NCBI GenBank assembly: GCA_026545765.1
Contig: CM048841.1
Location: 24,277,397-24,341,396, forward strand
Origin: Plantago major
Lineage: Eukaryota; Streptophyta; Magnoliopsida; Lamiales; Plantaginaceae
DNA: 64,000 nt
Direction: 5' to 3'
A program made the position numbers and the translations under genes. Positions 1 to 13,100 of this stretch are shown piece after piece. The notes beneath the pieces were generated by a model, which saw only the letters and a list, made by a program, of their open reading frames with translations, was not told the DNA's origin and did no database searches. Numbering within the stretch: position 1 is the first letter of the stretch; every line of letters begins with the position of its first letter.

Positions 1-72
1 GTTTATAAAGATTTCTAAGGTTTAACTTTTATTTCCGTTTTATGCTTTTATTTTCACTATGTGATTTTTAAA

Positions 73-363
73 TTATTTTCTCCTAGACGTGCTCTTTTCA
101 CTTTCAGAAGATAGAATAAATACGCGTGAGTTAATTGGTGGTGTGTTGATCTCTACATGGCTATCAACAACATTTTGCATGTGAAGACCTTCAATTTCCT
201 TTTCTTTATGTATAAGATTCGATCGGTAGAATGAGGTATAAGGGTTCTCTTCTCTACTATTTATGGCTGGAAGGACTGGTTCCGTCCAACCCAAATTCAA
301 CCGTTCGAAATAATGATGTTCAGGTCCGGTCTGGCATATACTCGAACCCGTTCCATACCTTTG
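73..363 (-). CDS. possible partial exon of unknown protein
   Basis: A minus-strand frame is open for about 96 codons, from an in-frame stop near 364 down to a stop at 73. Its composition looks more protein-like than its neighbours: it is rich in polar residues and ends SESEKSTSRRK. There is no clear start, so it would have to be a last exon or a fragment of a longer gene or decayed element. I do not recognise the protein. Chance openness is a real alternative, because the flanks on both sides look non-coding. Confidence 0.2.
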   Translation of the reverse strand, partial: QRYGTGSSICQTGPEHHYFERLNLGWTEPVLPAINSREENPYTSFYRSNLIHKEKEIEGLHMQNVVDSHVEINTPPINSRVFILSSESEKSTSRRK

Positions 364-439
364 TTACAAGATCCGACCGCAACAGTTTATGATCAATTTA
401 GTAAAAATTACATTTTTTCCCGGGGTGGGGGGGTCTGCA

Positions 440-582
440 TATACTCTCTAGGCGGGAAAAATTTTCTTCGATTTTCTCTCTACTTTCTTGATCCATAACG
501 AGCCTGGTGATCTAATACTCTCTAGGTGGGAAAACTCTCTTCGATCTTCTCTCTACTTTCTTGATCTCCATAACGAGCCCCC
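440..582. repeat. tandem duplication, about 73-bp unit
   Basis: Two neighbouring copies share TACTCTCTAGG, then GGGAAAA, a CT-rich stretch (TCTCTCTACTTTCTTGATC) and CATAACGAGCC. They differ by a few substitutions and a short indel. No function is evident. Confidence 0.7.
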
Positions 583-603
583 GCAGGGGAGGGGGGAGGT
601 GGG

Positions 604-777
604 GGAAAAAACAACCGTACCATGTGAAGTTATGTTTGTAGAATAATAATTTTTGTGTCTTTGGTGGGGTGATACATACCACCGCGGGGTTGTTAGGAAC
701 TGGTGGATTGGAAAAAATAATCGTAACATGTGAAATTATGTTTGTATAATATTCTTTTGTGTGTGTGGTGGAGTGAC
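604..777. repeat. direct duplication, about 105 bp apart
   Basis: Two copies share ATGTGAAGTTATGTTTGTA (the second with AAATT for AAGTT), an AT-rich run and TGTGT followed by GGTGGGGTGA or GGTGGAGTGA. They are separated by about 35 unrelated bases. Function unknown. Confidence 0.6.
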
Positions 778-1254
778 CACTCCAACAACCTTATTGATTA
801 TGTTGTATACTTTTATATTTTATTTTGGTTCGGTTTGAGGGATACAATTTTTTTCAAACGATATTTACCTATTACTAATTGACAGGTCGGGTACGATAGT
901 ACCCTATTTTTACATTTCATATAGTTAGCATAAACACTCAATGATATAATATTGGATTAAGAAGGACTACCGACCGACACTGTGACCAATGTTGGTCACA
1001 TAAATTTGACTACCTTATTTTCTCGATTAATTTATTTTATCACCTCCTTTTAATTTATTATTAAAAGTAAACTATACCGTGGTTAGTACTAGTTATTTAT
1101 AGTGTTAACATGCACTTCAATTAAATGAATTTACTAAAAATATAATAATACATTTACTTTTGTTTCTAGAAAAATCTTTAAAACATTGATTTTGATTTTG
1201 CATAAATATTCTACTAGTAATAAAAAAAACACAATAAATATAGGAAAGTAAGAT

Positions 1255-1609
1255 CCTCTCTCTCTAGTCAGAAAGCAAGCATTGAAAAATCAGCAAAAGA
1301 AACATCAAATTTCACGGTTGTAAACCCTACTCTTAACTTGCTCCCCCAAATCAAACAAGGTAAGGTACTTATTAAACATTTTCATGCAATTACTTTAAAA
1401 TTAGGAATTTGTTGCACACCAGCTGTTCTACGAAATGCCTATGAAAGTCCGCAACTGTTGCGTGAATTCGTTCTATGCTACTTGTTCATGCTGGTTCTCA
1501 TAAGAGAGTGCCTTAATTTAATTTGTGTTTTGTGTTTGTTGTTCTGACTTTTACAGGTTCAATGGTTTTCTCATAGGCAACACTTAGTCATGCTGTTATC
1601 CCCTCATAC
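1255..1609 (+). promoter_or_regulatory. RECG1 5' leader with intron and two uORFs
   Basis: The leader appears to start near 1255 and contains an intron from 1360 (CAAG|GTAAGG) to 1556 (TTTTACAG|G). The downstream leader exon carries two short upstream reading frames: 1562-1576 (4 codons plus stop) and 1590-1613 (7 codons plus stop). The stop of the second overlaps the RECG1 start codon as ATGA at 1610-1613. This layout usually lowers main-frame translation or makes it depend on reinitiation; that effect is inferred. The transcription start is an estimate. Confidence 0.5.
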
Positions 1610-4600
1610 ATGACAGTCGCATCCTCGATTGTGGATTACTGTAATATGGTACACTCATTTATTCCTCCTTTTCGATTCCCCTTGCGTACCCATGTCGGAA
1701 TGGTTATAGGATACTTCATTTTAGGCCAAAAGTGAGGGTTTTTTTTTTATTTTTTTATTTTTAATCTTGAAATAGCTGTGTCCAGCATCTGGTCGAGTCA
1801 GGGTAACGCAGCTTTTCAGTACTTTATATAGTAAGATTGCTTATGAAGATCTGTGCTTCATACACATGAAGACAATAGAGCATATGGAGAAAAAAGTTCT
1901 GAAAGATGGTGCTAGAATATGAACCAAATTGGAGGTTATGAACCCATAGTAAAATTTGAGGAACACAGAGAATGATTCTAGTAGACTATTTTCTTTATTT
2001 GTTTTTGGTGAATCACGAAAGAGAAAAGAAATTCAGTACATAGATATCCGTTGTGCCACTCTTTCAAATATCAACACAAATATTGGGTCTTGGGTCATGG
2101 ATAAGAATTTATGTGGAAATTCTCTAACATTCACAATTCTCATTTGCGTGCACCAATTGAAGCTGCTTGCGAAATTATGTGGGGCCTGTGTTTATTCCAT
2201 TCACATGCGCAGCAAATAAAGTGAACCTAATTATTTATATGATTCTGTAGTAATATGAAAACTCAGTGTAGTCTTAACTAATATCAAAGTGGCCCTTGGC
2301 TTCTTCGACATACACGTACACTGTTAGTTTGCAACATATACTCTGCATTTTCGTCAATAGCAGCATTCTTGCTGGTTATAAGATCTATGGCCTTTATGGC
2401 TTTTTTGTATACGAAATTCAGTTAATTTTCTGGTAAAAACTGCTAAGTTAGCATGACAATTCCCATAATGAATTTATGTTTTCTCAGGGTTTCAGTGAGA
2501 AATGCCTGAGACATGCAGTATGTTTCGAAACTGAAACATTCTGCAATGTTTTCAGAAGAAACCGAAGGTACTTTTTTTTTTCTATATTCAGTTCAGCGAT
2601 TTGTTTTTGAGAACTTAGCTGAAATGTTTTTTGCTCACATATTTTACACTCAAAATTTCATGTAGGCTTAATAATTTTATTCTACTATGCGTTCGGTCAA
2701 AGCACAATATCTCAGAGCAATGTTTGAAGGGCGTGGATGGCTATGAAAAGGTTAACATCTGATCAGTACTGATGCTTCATATCTGTGGAAAGTTGATGCA
2801 TGGTTGGTCCTAGGCTGCATATAATGGTCTGTGGGTGTATTTCGAACCGAACGAACCGAACAATGACCTTAATGGACGTTCGTTCGTTCGATAAGCCGTA
2901 TGTTCGGTTCGTGTTCGACGAACATCATAACCTCATGTTCGTGTTCGGTTCGTTAACATTTCAGAAAGTTCGTGTTCGTTCGTTAATGTTCGATTGTTCG
3001 GTTCGTCAAAGACATAAAATCGAATATAATACAATAAAAATAAAAATATTCTAGCTAAAATGTCCTAAAACCATTACATATAAAAAAAATTAAAATAACA
3101 TATTGTTGTCATATTATGTATTGCATAATTATTAATAATTATATAGATATAATTATTAATAGTTATATAATTTTCATATATTGTATAATTATATTATATA
3201 TTTAATTTGTTCGCAACCGTTCGTGAACTACCGAACAATAATAAATATGTTCGTGTTCGGTTCGTTATATACACGAACATGTTCGCGAACTGTTCGGTTC
3301 GGTCAAACTCGAACACGAACCGAGCGTTGACCGAGAATTTTCACGAACGTTTCAATTCATTTACACCCCTACCTTTTGGGGGCTTACGACTGATCTTTGT
3401 GATATCTACGGCACCATTCTGTTCTGACAATGACTAGAATGTCTTTTTTAGTTTCTTCCTTCAGCATTTTACTTTTGGTTAACAAAATAATTGTTTTTCT
3501 TGCACGAGAAGTAATAGTTTTTTCAGCTTGAAAATCTGAATTAATTTATTTTAAGTGAATATTTATATGTTGCAACTGAATTGCTTGTAGGAATCAGTTT
3601 TGATGGGTTACAGTGCACTTGATGGCTTAATTGGCCGTAAAAAATCTAAAGGTAATACAGGTGAGATTATTAATGGCGAAAAGAGTGGTTCTAATGCCAC
3701 CTTAACACACAAAAAATTTTCTTCCATCACCTTGGGTTACTTCCCTAGTGTTGAGTTGTACGAAGGAACCACATGCTACTCTGAAATGGAAGCTCCGATG
3801 CCAAAAATTCTTGAAGGATGTTTTCCTAGCCGTATTGATGCAAATTGGGTGGATCCAGATTGGTCGTACCATACTCCAGATTCTTTAGATGTAGAACATG
3901 TAAATCCCTCTTATCTCCTGGAAGAGAAAATCGATAAGTCTACTATGTCTCCCCAAGCACTAGCTCTGAAAGAAGAAACAAGAAGTTCTATACAAGTAAC
4001 CACCGAGAAGCCTTGCGGCAGTGCCTTGTCTGAAGACCATCAAGCTGCTAAATCAGTGGCAGAAATTCTTGATAATGCTATCAAGAATATACCTGGGGTA
4101 ACGAAATGGCAGCTGAATCTACTGGAAAACTGTGGATTTTACACGGTAAAGAATTGATTGATTTGATTTCATTTCACTTTGGATCTAAAAGCCTGAGGGA
4201 TCTGTTTGTTTATTGTAGCTACGGAAACTGCTACACCATTTCCCTCGCACCTATGTTGATTTACAGAATGCCGGGCTGGAGATTGAAGATGGACAGTACT
4301 TCATCTTTGTTGGGAAAGTCGTGTCCTCAAGGTCTGTTCCTACATACATTTGACATTCTGTATGTCCATTTATTGCTATGAATGGATCTGTTTTGCCTAC
4401 AAGCATTAAGCACAAACTTTCGATCTTGCTGATGCCGCTTTGTAATAGTTAGTCCATAATGAGGGTTGTGTTTCTTCGCATAAAAATATATTTGCTTGAG
4501 TTCTCAGTTCTCACTACCGTCCGCAAACTTCAAATGGTTAGCTATTTATGAGACGCACTGGAAATTGTACCCGCCATGCAATTCACCTTTTTATCACCTG

Positions 4601-7168
4601 GAAGTATAAAACTGCTCTACATTTCCGAACTCCCTCATGTGGAGTTGTATGGGCTACCTTTCTAGTAGAGTCCTTATCAAGCGAGTGCTTTCCACCTTTT
4701 CTTGATAACATAGGAAGATCATTGCAATTATGAAATACAGTTCTCCTGCTGGGGAAAGGTGCATGCGCCGGTGTGTGTGTGTGTGTGTGGGGTGGGGGGG
4801 GGGGGGGAGGGGTAAAATTCCCTTTGAATGATTTCAGAGTAGAAAGTTACAAAGAAGCTACCATAGTTGGATTAGCTGTACATGATTTAAACTCTCTTTT
4901 CGGTCACAACTCACACACACACCACACCCGATCAACAAATCCTTATGCATTGAAGAGCAATAGTACATGATAGCCTTCGCTTATCTTGCGTATAATGTGC
5001 TGCTTGTTGATAATGTATAGTCCTGTGCCAACATCCCATTGGAATATAATGTGTAAAACCTTTGCCCAGTATCAGTATCTATCCGTGAATTTTATGCCAA
5101 GTGGTTGCCCTGGCAAATACAGTCTTAACCTGGCCAATTAATATATGATTCAACTTTACATGCAGTCCTTGTGAATGTGTGCCTCTCCCTGATAACTTCT
5201 TTTTATTTTTATGTTTTTTGGATTGCAAGCTGTTCTTTTACATTATGCACGTTCTTTGGTCTCCTGTCTCCCTATCAGTCTGTAGTACGTACATTATTTG
5301 TACTCATTTCTCTTTTGTTAATATTTTATAAAAACGTTTGCATCTAGTTTGGCGGAGCATTTCTTTGAAGTCCTTTGTATTAAGTTTTCACGTCCGAATA
5401 AATTTTAATAATATAATATTTGTTCATCAGGGGAATTCGTGCCAGTGCTTCATTTTCATATCTGGAGGTTAAAGTGGCTTGCGAAGTTGCTAACACCAAA
5501 TCAGATTCTGATTGCATAACTAATACATGCGCAAATAGCACGAAAAGAACACTATATTTGCATTTGAAAAGGTTTTTCCGTGGTACCCGTTTCACATATA
5601 CAGCTTTCCTCAAAAGAATTCAAGAAAACTACAAGGAGGGAGATACTGTATGCGTTAGTGGTAAGGTGGGATTGCTGTAGCTTCTCTTTTGATGATAAAT
5701 CACTTGTGGGAAATTTGATGTTTACTATATTTGTTTTTTCTCTGCCTTGTGATGCTGATCTGTATAGGTGAGGGCTATGCGTAGCAAAGGTCACTATGAA
5801 ATGAGAGAGTACAATATCGATGTGATAAACAACGAAGGAGACTCAGATATCAATACAAAAGGAAAGCCGTATCCAATATATCCTTCGAAAAAGGGTCTTA
5901 ACCCTATGTTAATTCGAGATATTATCTCAAGGTTTGAGCCCTTGATCTTCATCTCATCCATTGTCAGTGTTTGATGTATAGATAAGAACTTCTTGTTTGT
6001 CTACCTTTAGTCTACAATCTGCAAAATAGACCGGTCAATAATATTGTTGTAAATAACTTATTGCACTCTCTGTCATTCTTCATGATTTTTCTTTTATTAT
6101 TTCCATTTGCCATCTTGGCTGTAACACTATTAATTTATGCCAAATGAGTGGGCCAGATTGGAAATCCATGCGTATATGTTACTAGCATTTCCTATATGGG
6201 ATTTAGAGATCAATTGTCAATTAGCTGGGAAGCTAGTAAGTTCACATATAAAAGCTAGAAATGAGTGAATTGTCTAAGGTATGTTACTGCTTTCGACAAG
6301 CATATGAAATTTTCATTATAGCGCAGTGCTTCATGTGAGAAGTTGTACTAGTAAGTATTAAGTTGAGCCATCATCCCTTTAAAAGGCCTTTTAAGGGGAT
6401 GATGGCCCAACTTTATATGGTATCAAAGCAGGCCCAAGTTGATGATGGGTGCCCTAGCCGATGATAATTATGGCTTCCCCATAGATGGCTATGATTCCAC
6501 GTGTAGAACCGACTAACCGTGGCCTACTCGTGAGGGGGCGTGTTAGAATATCCCACGTCGCTTGTGAGAGGATCATGCAAACAACATATAAGTTGGATAA
6601 CCCTCTCCCCTTAACAAGGCCTTTTAAGGGGATGATAGCCCAACTTAATAGTAAGTATCATTTACTCCCCGCAAGGTTTTTTGCTGACTATCAGGCATCA
6701 GCTGATAAACCTTCTGGAAATTGTAATAGCTAGTTATCTTGTGAAGTGTGAACTTTTCTATGCCCTTGAAATAAATCTAAACATCGAGTTCCGCATTTCA
6801 TAGATTTTTTGGTCAAAACTCAAAATTCTGTCCTTGTGAAAAGTCATCTCATTAACTTCCTCATGAGGTTTTACTTGCTCTTTTGTTTTCCATTCTTTTA
6901 TCAGTTTTTTGTGAAGATGAGTTTTTTTCCCCTTACTATCAGTGGTAAATCTGCCAGAATCGCAAAAACTAACAATATCTTGTCAATTTCTCTAGAATTT
7001 TCATAAAGCCATAAAAAGTGACTTCGATATTGAGCACTGTGCGCACTTGTGATTGGCATACATGATGTGTTCTTACATCAAGCATTCATACCATAATGTT
7101 CTCTACCCAGTTGACAACTACAACATTAATTCACAAAATATAAGACATAATAGTGATGTATATACAGT

Positions 7169-7233
<65 letters not shown>

Positions 7234-10141
7234 TTGTATTCATGCTGATTGAATGTAAAATTCACCTTTAAACTGATGCCTTAGTAATTGGTTGAATTTG
7301 AAAATAGACTTTAAGCTGATACATTAGTAATTTTATCAATTAAACCCAAGAAAATGTGATCTATGAAGTAAGGCGAGGGTATTTATAGCTGCTGAAGTTT
7401 CATGGTCTCAAGTTCTTAACATTATATATCATTAGAGGTTTTACTGTGTATGTGGTGCGCGCATGCACTTTTTGATAAGATAACCTTGCAATCCAATCAC
7501 TGTAACACAGAGATACACGAGGCCCTTCTTCAGTGAGGATAGCTGAGAAAGTCCAATTGCATGTCACCTTGCCAGCTCCTGCATTTTTGGCCTACGACTA
7601 AGAGCAGTCGATCGATATACAGATGTACTAAGCTATTATAGAATTTTTTCTAAAACTGTTTTGAGTCCTTTCCGGGTTCAGTATCCTGTAATTGAGCTTT
7701 ACTTGGCACTTTACTCTCTTGATTGAGAAGGTATATCTTGGAATAATTTTGTCTCCGTTTTGAAGCAGTACGTTGCTCATGAACAGCTTTTACCAATCAA
7801 ATCGGAGTCATAAATTGGTTCCTGTGATGTTCTGTATTTTTCAATACAAGCTTTTTGCAAAAGTGTTGATCCTGTTTGTGTTAAGTACCTCATTGCTGTT
7901 CTGGAAATTTTGACTTTGCTGTTGGAACTTAGTAAGTTTCCATAGTGAGTAATGATTTTCACTGGTGCTGTTTTTAGGATCAAAGGTTTAACTGATTTCC
8001 ATCTAATTCCTGGCTCCTTATTGTTCTTCTATTTAAACTTTTTAAGGGAGAATGTGGATCCATAAATTTACTGTTTGAATTATTTAATGTCTTTTCAATG
8101 CCTTGTCTTCAAACTATCTCATCCTTAACAACACCTAGGATACAAAATGGAGCTTTTGATGCTCATTGAATCATGAAGAAATACATATAGTATTATAAAT
8201 CCTTACTAGTTGCGGATGATAAAAATCAGCAGTGTGGGAGATAATAACATAAGTAGACTAATTATACTTCAGCAACTCTAGCATTCATGCATACCCACCA
8301 GCTAGAGACCTCTAGGTGCATGGAAGTTGAACTTCTACTGTATGGCAATGCTTTATTATTGTTTGTCTGTTACTGGTGGCCACACTGTGTACCTTTTAAC
8401 TTGGCTGATTACACGGTTTTTCTAATTTGCACGACTTTTACATTTTCAGAGCTTTAAAGACATTGCCGGTTGGACTTGATCCCCTTCCTAAAGATGTGAC
8501 TCAGGAATTTGGGCTCTTATGTCTCTCCAATGTATGTAAATTTTGCCTATAATGTATGATGATTTTGAATATTTCTCCCCTGCGAGTTAAAATTACTACT
8601 CCCTTTCCCTTTGTTCCACACCAAATGTCACAATTTATTTTGGGTGTGGAGACTAAGGACAAGGTAAAAGTAGTGTAATAAAGTGAATTTGGCGCTTGAG
8701 GTCCAAACTGTTCAAGTGTCCATGGTTTTACAATTTGCCAAAAATGGAAACGGGACATTTATAGTGCGTCATATATAAATGGAATATGAGACATTTAAAT
8801 CTTCTGTTTTGTCCGTCCCCTTCGCAAGTCCTAGCTTGCTATATCATGTATTCTCTTAAATACTCCCTCCGTCCCATATCAAATGGCCATGATTTAAATA
8901 TTATCCTCATGATTTAAGAAAAATGATAAAAAATTGATGAAAAGCTTGAATTTTTTTGGTGAGTATTATATTATGAGAAGAACGAATAAACTAGTGGCAA
9001 CTTAAGTTGATTGAGGTAAAAACTTCGTCATTTTTGGAATATAAGTAGTTATCTAGATATCTCAAAAAACGGTAAGCATAGATTGAAATCTCAGTTTCGG
9101 AATATGATTCGGATTCTTGAAAAACAGAGAAGTTTTGGAACTTTTTGTATACATTTCGGAACTTCTCGTAATATTTTGAAAGTAGAATAAAAATTTATGA
9201 AGTAGAAAGTATTTAGAATAGTTTCAGATTCCAAGTCCATTTCATCTCATTGAGGTTAACAAACCGAGACGTTTCAATATTTCTCGTTCCGTTTCAGTGT
9301 GATTTAGAACCATGGCGGTAAGTGGCCATTTGGAGCGGGACTCGGGGAGTATTTTTTTTGCATATAACTTTAATATTTGTTACTCCTACTTTGTCTGTCA
9401 ATTTTAGCAAGTCACCAGCCAACTAATCTAAATTAAGTCTTATAGTTGTACTTGTATCTAATATCCATTAGTGTCAAGTCATTAAGTTCATAATTTGTTA
9501 ATCTTGCAGGCATATAACGGAATTCACCAGCCAACTAATCTGAATGAGGCCTATTTAGCTCGCAGAAGGCTTATATTTGATGACTTCTTCTATCTACAGG
9601 TTATGGTGACATGCTTCTATTACCATTCACTCCTATTTATCTGTTTTAAGTGTTCATATCTGCAATTCCATATTTTATGCCCTCTTTGAAAATTTGGGTC
9701 CCAGCTAGGCTTCGTTTCAGGTGTAAATTCTGTTTTAACAGTGATCTCTTGGTGAGCCATTGATTTGAGATATTGATAAGGTGAATACAAATTCAATGCT
9801 AGGCTTAATGAGTACAAGGTCCTCAAAAAATCTCTTTTCAAATTACTTGCAAAGTAAATCTTGATGGCGAGTCGAGTTGAGTGTATACTTGGATGTCCAA
9901 ACTGCAACTGTGGCTTTTCATGGGCATAATGCCGACATATACTTAACTGACAACTAATGTGTGTGTATTGTGGCTTCAAGTTTCCTCCGCTGTAAGCTCC
10001 GAACACTTCTACTGTTCTGTCTTCTCTACGCTCACCCAGGGAGAGGGATCATGCTCACAACATGTTGAACAGGGTTTCTTTCTATATCATAGAAGTCAAT
10101 ATGTTGGCTGTGATGTTTCTGCATAAATAGTTCTACAGTTC

Positions 10142-10182
<41 letters not shown>

Positions 10183-13100
10183 AAGATGAAGAAGAAGAAG
10201 TAAAAGGATTTTATTAAGAGAATAGCACCTGTGCACAAGATATGCCACAGTGCAAAACATCAGTACAGCAACTAGACACATTGCCAAACCAAAATAAAGA
10301 TTACAACCCAACACAGAGCGCTGAACGCCAGCAACAATCAATGATCCCTTCCCTTGTTAATTTCTCTTCAGTAAACACCAGTCGCACACCTCTGTTCATT
10401 ACCCCGCAGCGAAAGGAATTGGAGTTCTGTTCAAATGAAACCAACAACCGATCCCTACCTCTTGCTCAATATTGAGGACTCTTTTTGGGCAATTCTCCAA
10501 TCTGTATAACTATACTTTGGGTTGACCAACTCTCTGCACTTAATCCACATCCTGTTGTTGCATCTGCTCTACGTGTCTATACTTGAATTTTTCTGGTAAT
10601 ATTGGTATTGGAACTTTATGTTATCCCTCAAACTCTAAATATTTTATATTTTTGTGTATCGTTTCAGCTGGGAAGGTTATTTCAGATGCTCGAGGGTCTT
10701 GGAACCAATCTAGAAAAAGAAGTTTTACTAGAGAAGTGCACAAAGTACGAGCGGAATGCTACATCAGCTGAAGAATGGTCCCATCTCACTAAAGAATTTA
10801 TGAAGGTTCTTCCATATGCACTTACCTCCAGCCAGCTGCGTGCCACATCAGAAATCATTTGGGATCTAAAACGACCAGTCCCAATGAATAGATTATTACA
10901 GGTCGATTTACCATATCTTTCTTCTATTCCCTGGTACTGGTTTCTAAACCCATCCAACCTATATGCATACATTTCACTTAAATTCTGGACATAAAAGAAA
11001 AGTGCCCCATCTCTTAGTCTTAATCCCAAATGCATTTCTTACGAGTTGGTAACTTGATGACTACTGTAACCTGGTTGATTTTTATTTACTTTTTCTTTGA
11101 TCTCCTTTGGTTCATTATCCTTGAATTAAGAAAATAGTTAGACTGTAAGTTGGTTACACCATGACCATCGATTAAATGGTCTGGTATGCTATACTATACA
11201 ACTGCATACAGGAGCTACTCATCGGTGTTTGAGGCTTAAGTGTTGGCTTTCTATTCAAAATATGCTGACTCTAGCTTCCAATATTAGCTTTTGAAGTTAT
11301 ATAGTATGTATATACCAGAATTGATATATGTTTAGAACCTTCTCCTGCTGTCATGCAGATGATATTATATGTGCAAGCAGTGCTGTTGACAAGTTGTTGG
11401 TCCCAATAAATTATTGAGTTCGGAAGTCTCGCATGCTTTATGTCTGTTATGATTTATCTCTCATCTGAAATTTTTTAAGTTATTTTCTCCAAAAAGTTTA
11501 CTTTAAAAGCAAATAGATGGTTCTTTTGTACTGATGGGTTGTTCGGCAATAGATCTTCTCAATATTTGAAGAGCTGTATTGCTCTTTTTAAACTTTCTTT
11601 CTCAAAAAAGAAGTTTATTTTTCTTGATCTGCAGGGGGATGTTGGGTGTGGGAAAACTATAGTTGCATTTCTTGCATGCATGGAGGTAATTGGATCAGGA
11701 TATCAGGTACTTTTCTGCTCATTGAACTTAGTATTATGATGTATACTTCTATTATTCTATTAATAAGATTGTTTCACTCTAGGCAGCTTTTATGGTTCCT
11801 ACGGAACTGCTAGCTGTTCAACATTATGAGAACCTTCTCCAGTTGTTAGAGAAAATGAACATGACAAATGGAAAACCTTCTGTCGCCCTATTGACTGGCT
11901 CTACCCCAGGAAGACAAGCAAAATATACCTGTAAGGTAGTTGGTTACTATATTGTGCTATGCTAGTTTGTATTTTATACTATTTGATACTAATTGTTGAT
12001 GTAATTGTTTGATAGGGTCTCCAAACTGGGGATATTGATTTGGTCATTGGGACTCATTCCTTGATAGCCGAAAAGGTGCAATTTTCAGCTTTGCGAATCG
12101 CTATTATAGATGAGCAACATCGTTTCGGTGTTGTCCAAAGAGGCCTCTTTAACAGCAAGGTAGATTTGCAAGACGAGAGATTATTCGTTATGTTTTTAAT
12201 ATGCTCAATTTGGTAGTAGTAACCAACGGTTGTTGGCTCAAGTGGTAAGGGACTTGAGTTCACTTAAGCAAGGTCTCGGGTTCGAGCCTTGTGGATGTAA
12301 AAAACACCGCTGGGAGAGCCACCCCCTCAAAAAGGGCCCGGCAGTGCTCGGCTGGATTAGTCGCATGTAGCGGATACCAATGAGAAATAAAATAAAAAAT
12401 AAAAAATTTGGTAGTAGTAAGCTAGTTCCTCTTCAGTCTTTAAGTTGGTTGATGCCAAGATGATTGTTACTCCTTCCGTGCGGTTGGATTGTATATCTTT
12501 GGTTTTCCATTTTTTGTCTGCCCATTGAATTGCATATGTTTCAAAGCAAGCATATACAATTCAATGGGACGGAGGAAGTATTAGTTTGCTTCTGAAATAT
12601 TGTTGAAGTGATTGTAAAAGCCTGAATACCGTACTAAGCAACCAGTAGATGTCTATTATCATCAGACTGTAGCACTTTGTGCCAGCTGAGAAACACTAGG
12701 CATCTAGAATTAGAATAGTAGCTGTAAAACTATAATCGTACAGTTCAGTATAATCTAATAACGATCTATCTATTTCTTCTGATAACTGCTAAAAGAGCGT
12801 TCAATAAGGGAAAATTACATATAGACCCCTTGGGTGTATGCTAAATTACACATAAACTTGGGTCGTTAAAAGTTAACTTTTAGACCCTCTGCCGTTAAGC
12901 ACTTTATTACATTTAGTCCCAACTCCATTAAGTTTTCCAGTTATGACACCGATAACATCATAATGAGGTCATAAATAAAAATTTAAGATATTTTTTTTTA
13001 AAAAAGTAAATTAAAAATAAACAAAATTTTAAAAAATGTACATAACCGGAAATTTGATCTGGATCTTAGCTCTGCCATGGCGGAGCTTTCTTGCTCCAGA

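Larger units (their letters stand above)
1..1255. other. intergenic region upstream of RECG1
   Basis: AT-rich DNA with no recognisable complete gene. It holds one open minus-strand stretch (73-363, listed separately), G-rich tracts near 420-435 and 585-605, and two local duplications (440-582 and 604-777). The 200 bases before 1255 are AT-rich, as expected of a plant promoter, but I cannot pick a convincing TATA box. Confidence 0.5.

Noticed and set aside
2800-3437. Plus-strand frames rich in VRF and CSV words
   Set aside because: Generated by the GTTCG-rich repeat; intron position in RECG1.
4106-4381. Separate 91-codon frame over RECG1 exons 4 and 5
   Set aside because: Read-through across an intron in the wrong frame.
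10032-10341. Minus-strand frames encoding long lysine runs
   Set aside because: The lysines come from the poly-A tract of a retroinsertion; there is no protein family behind them.
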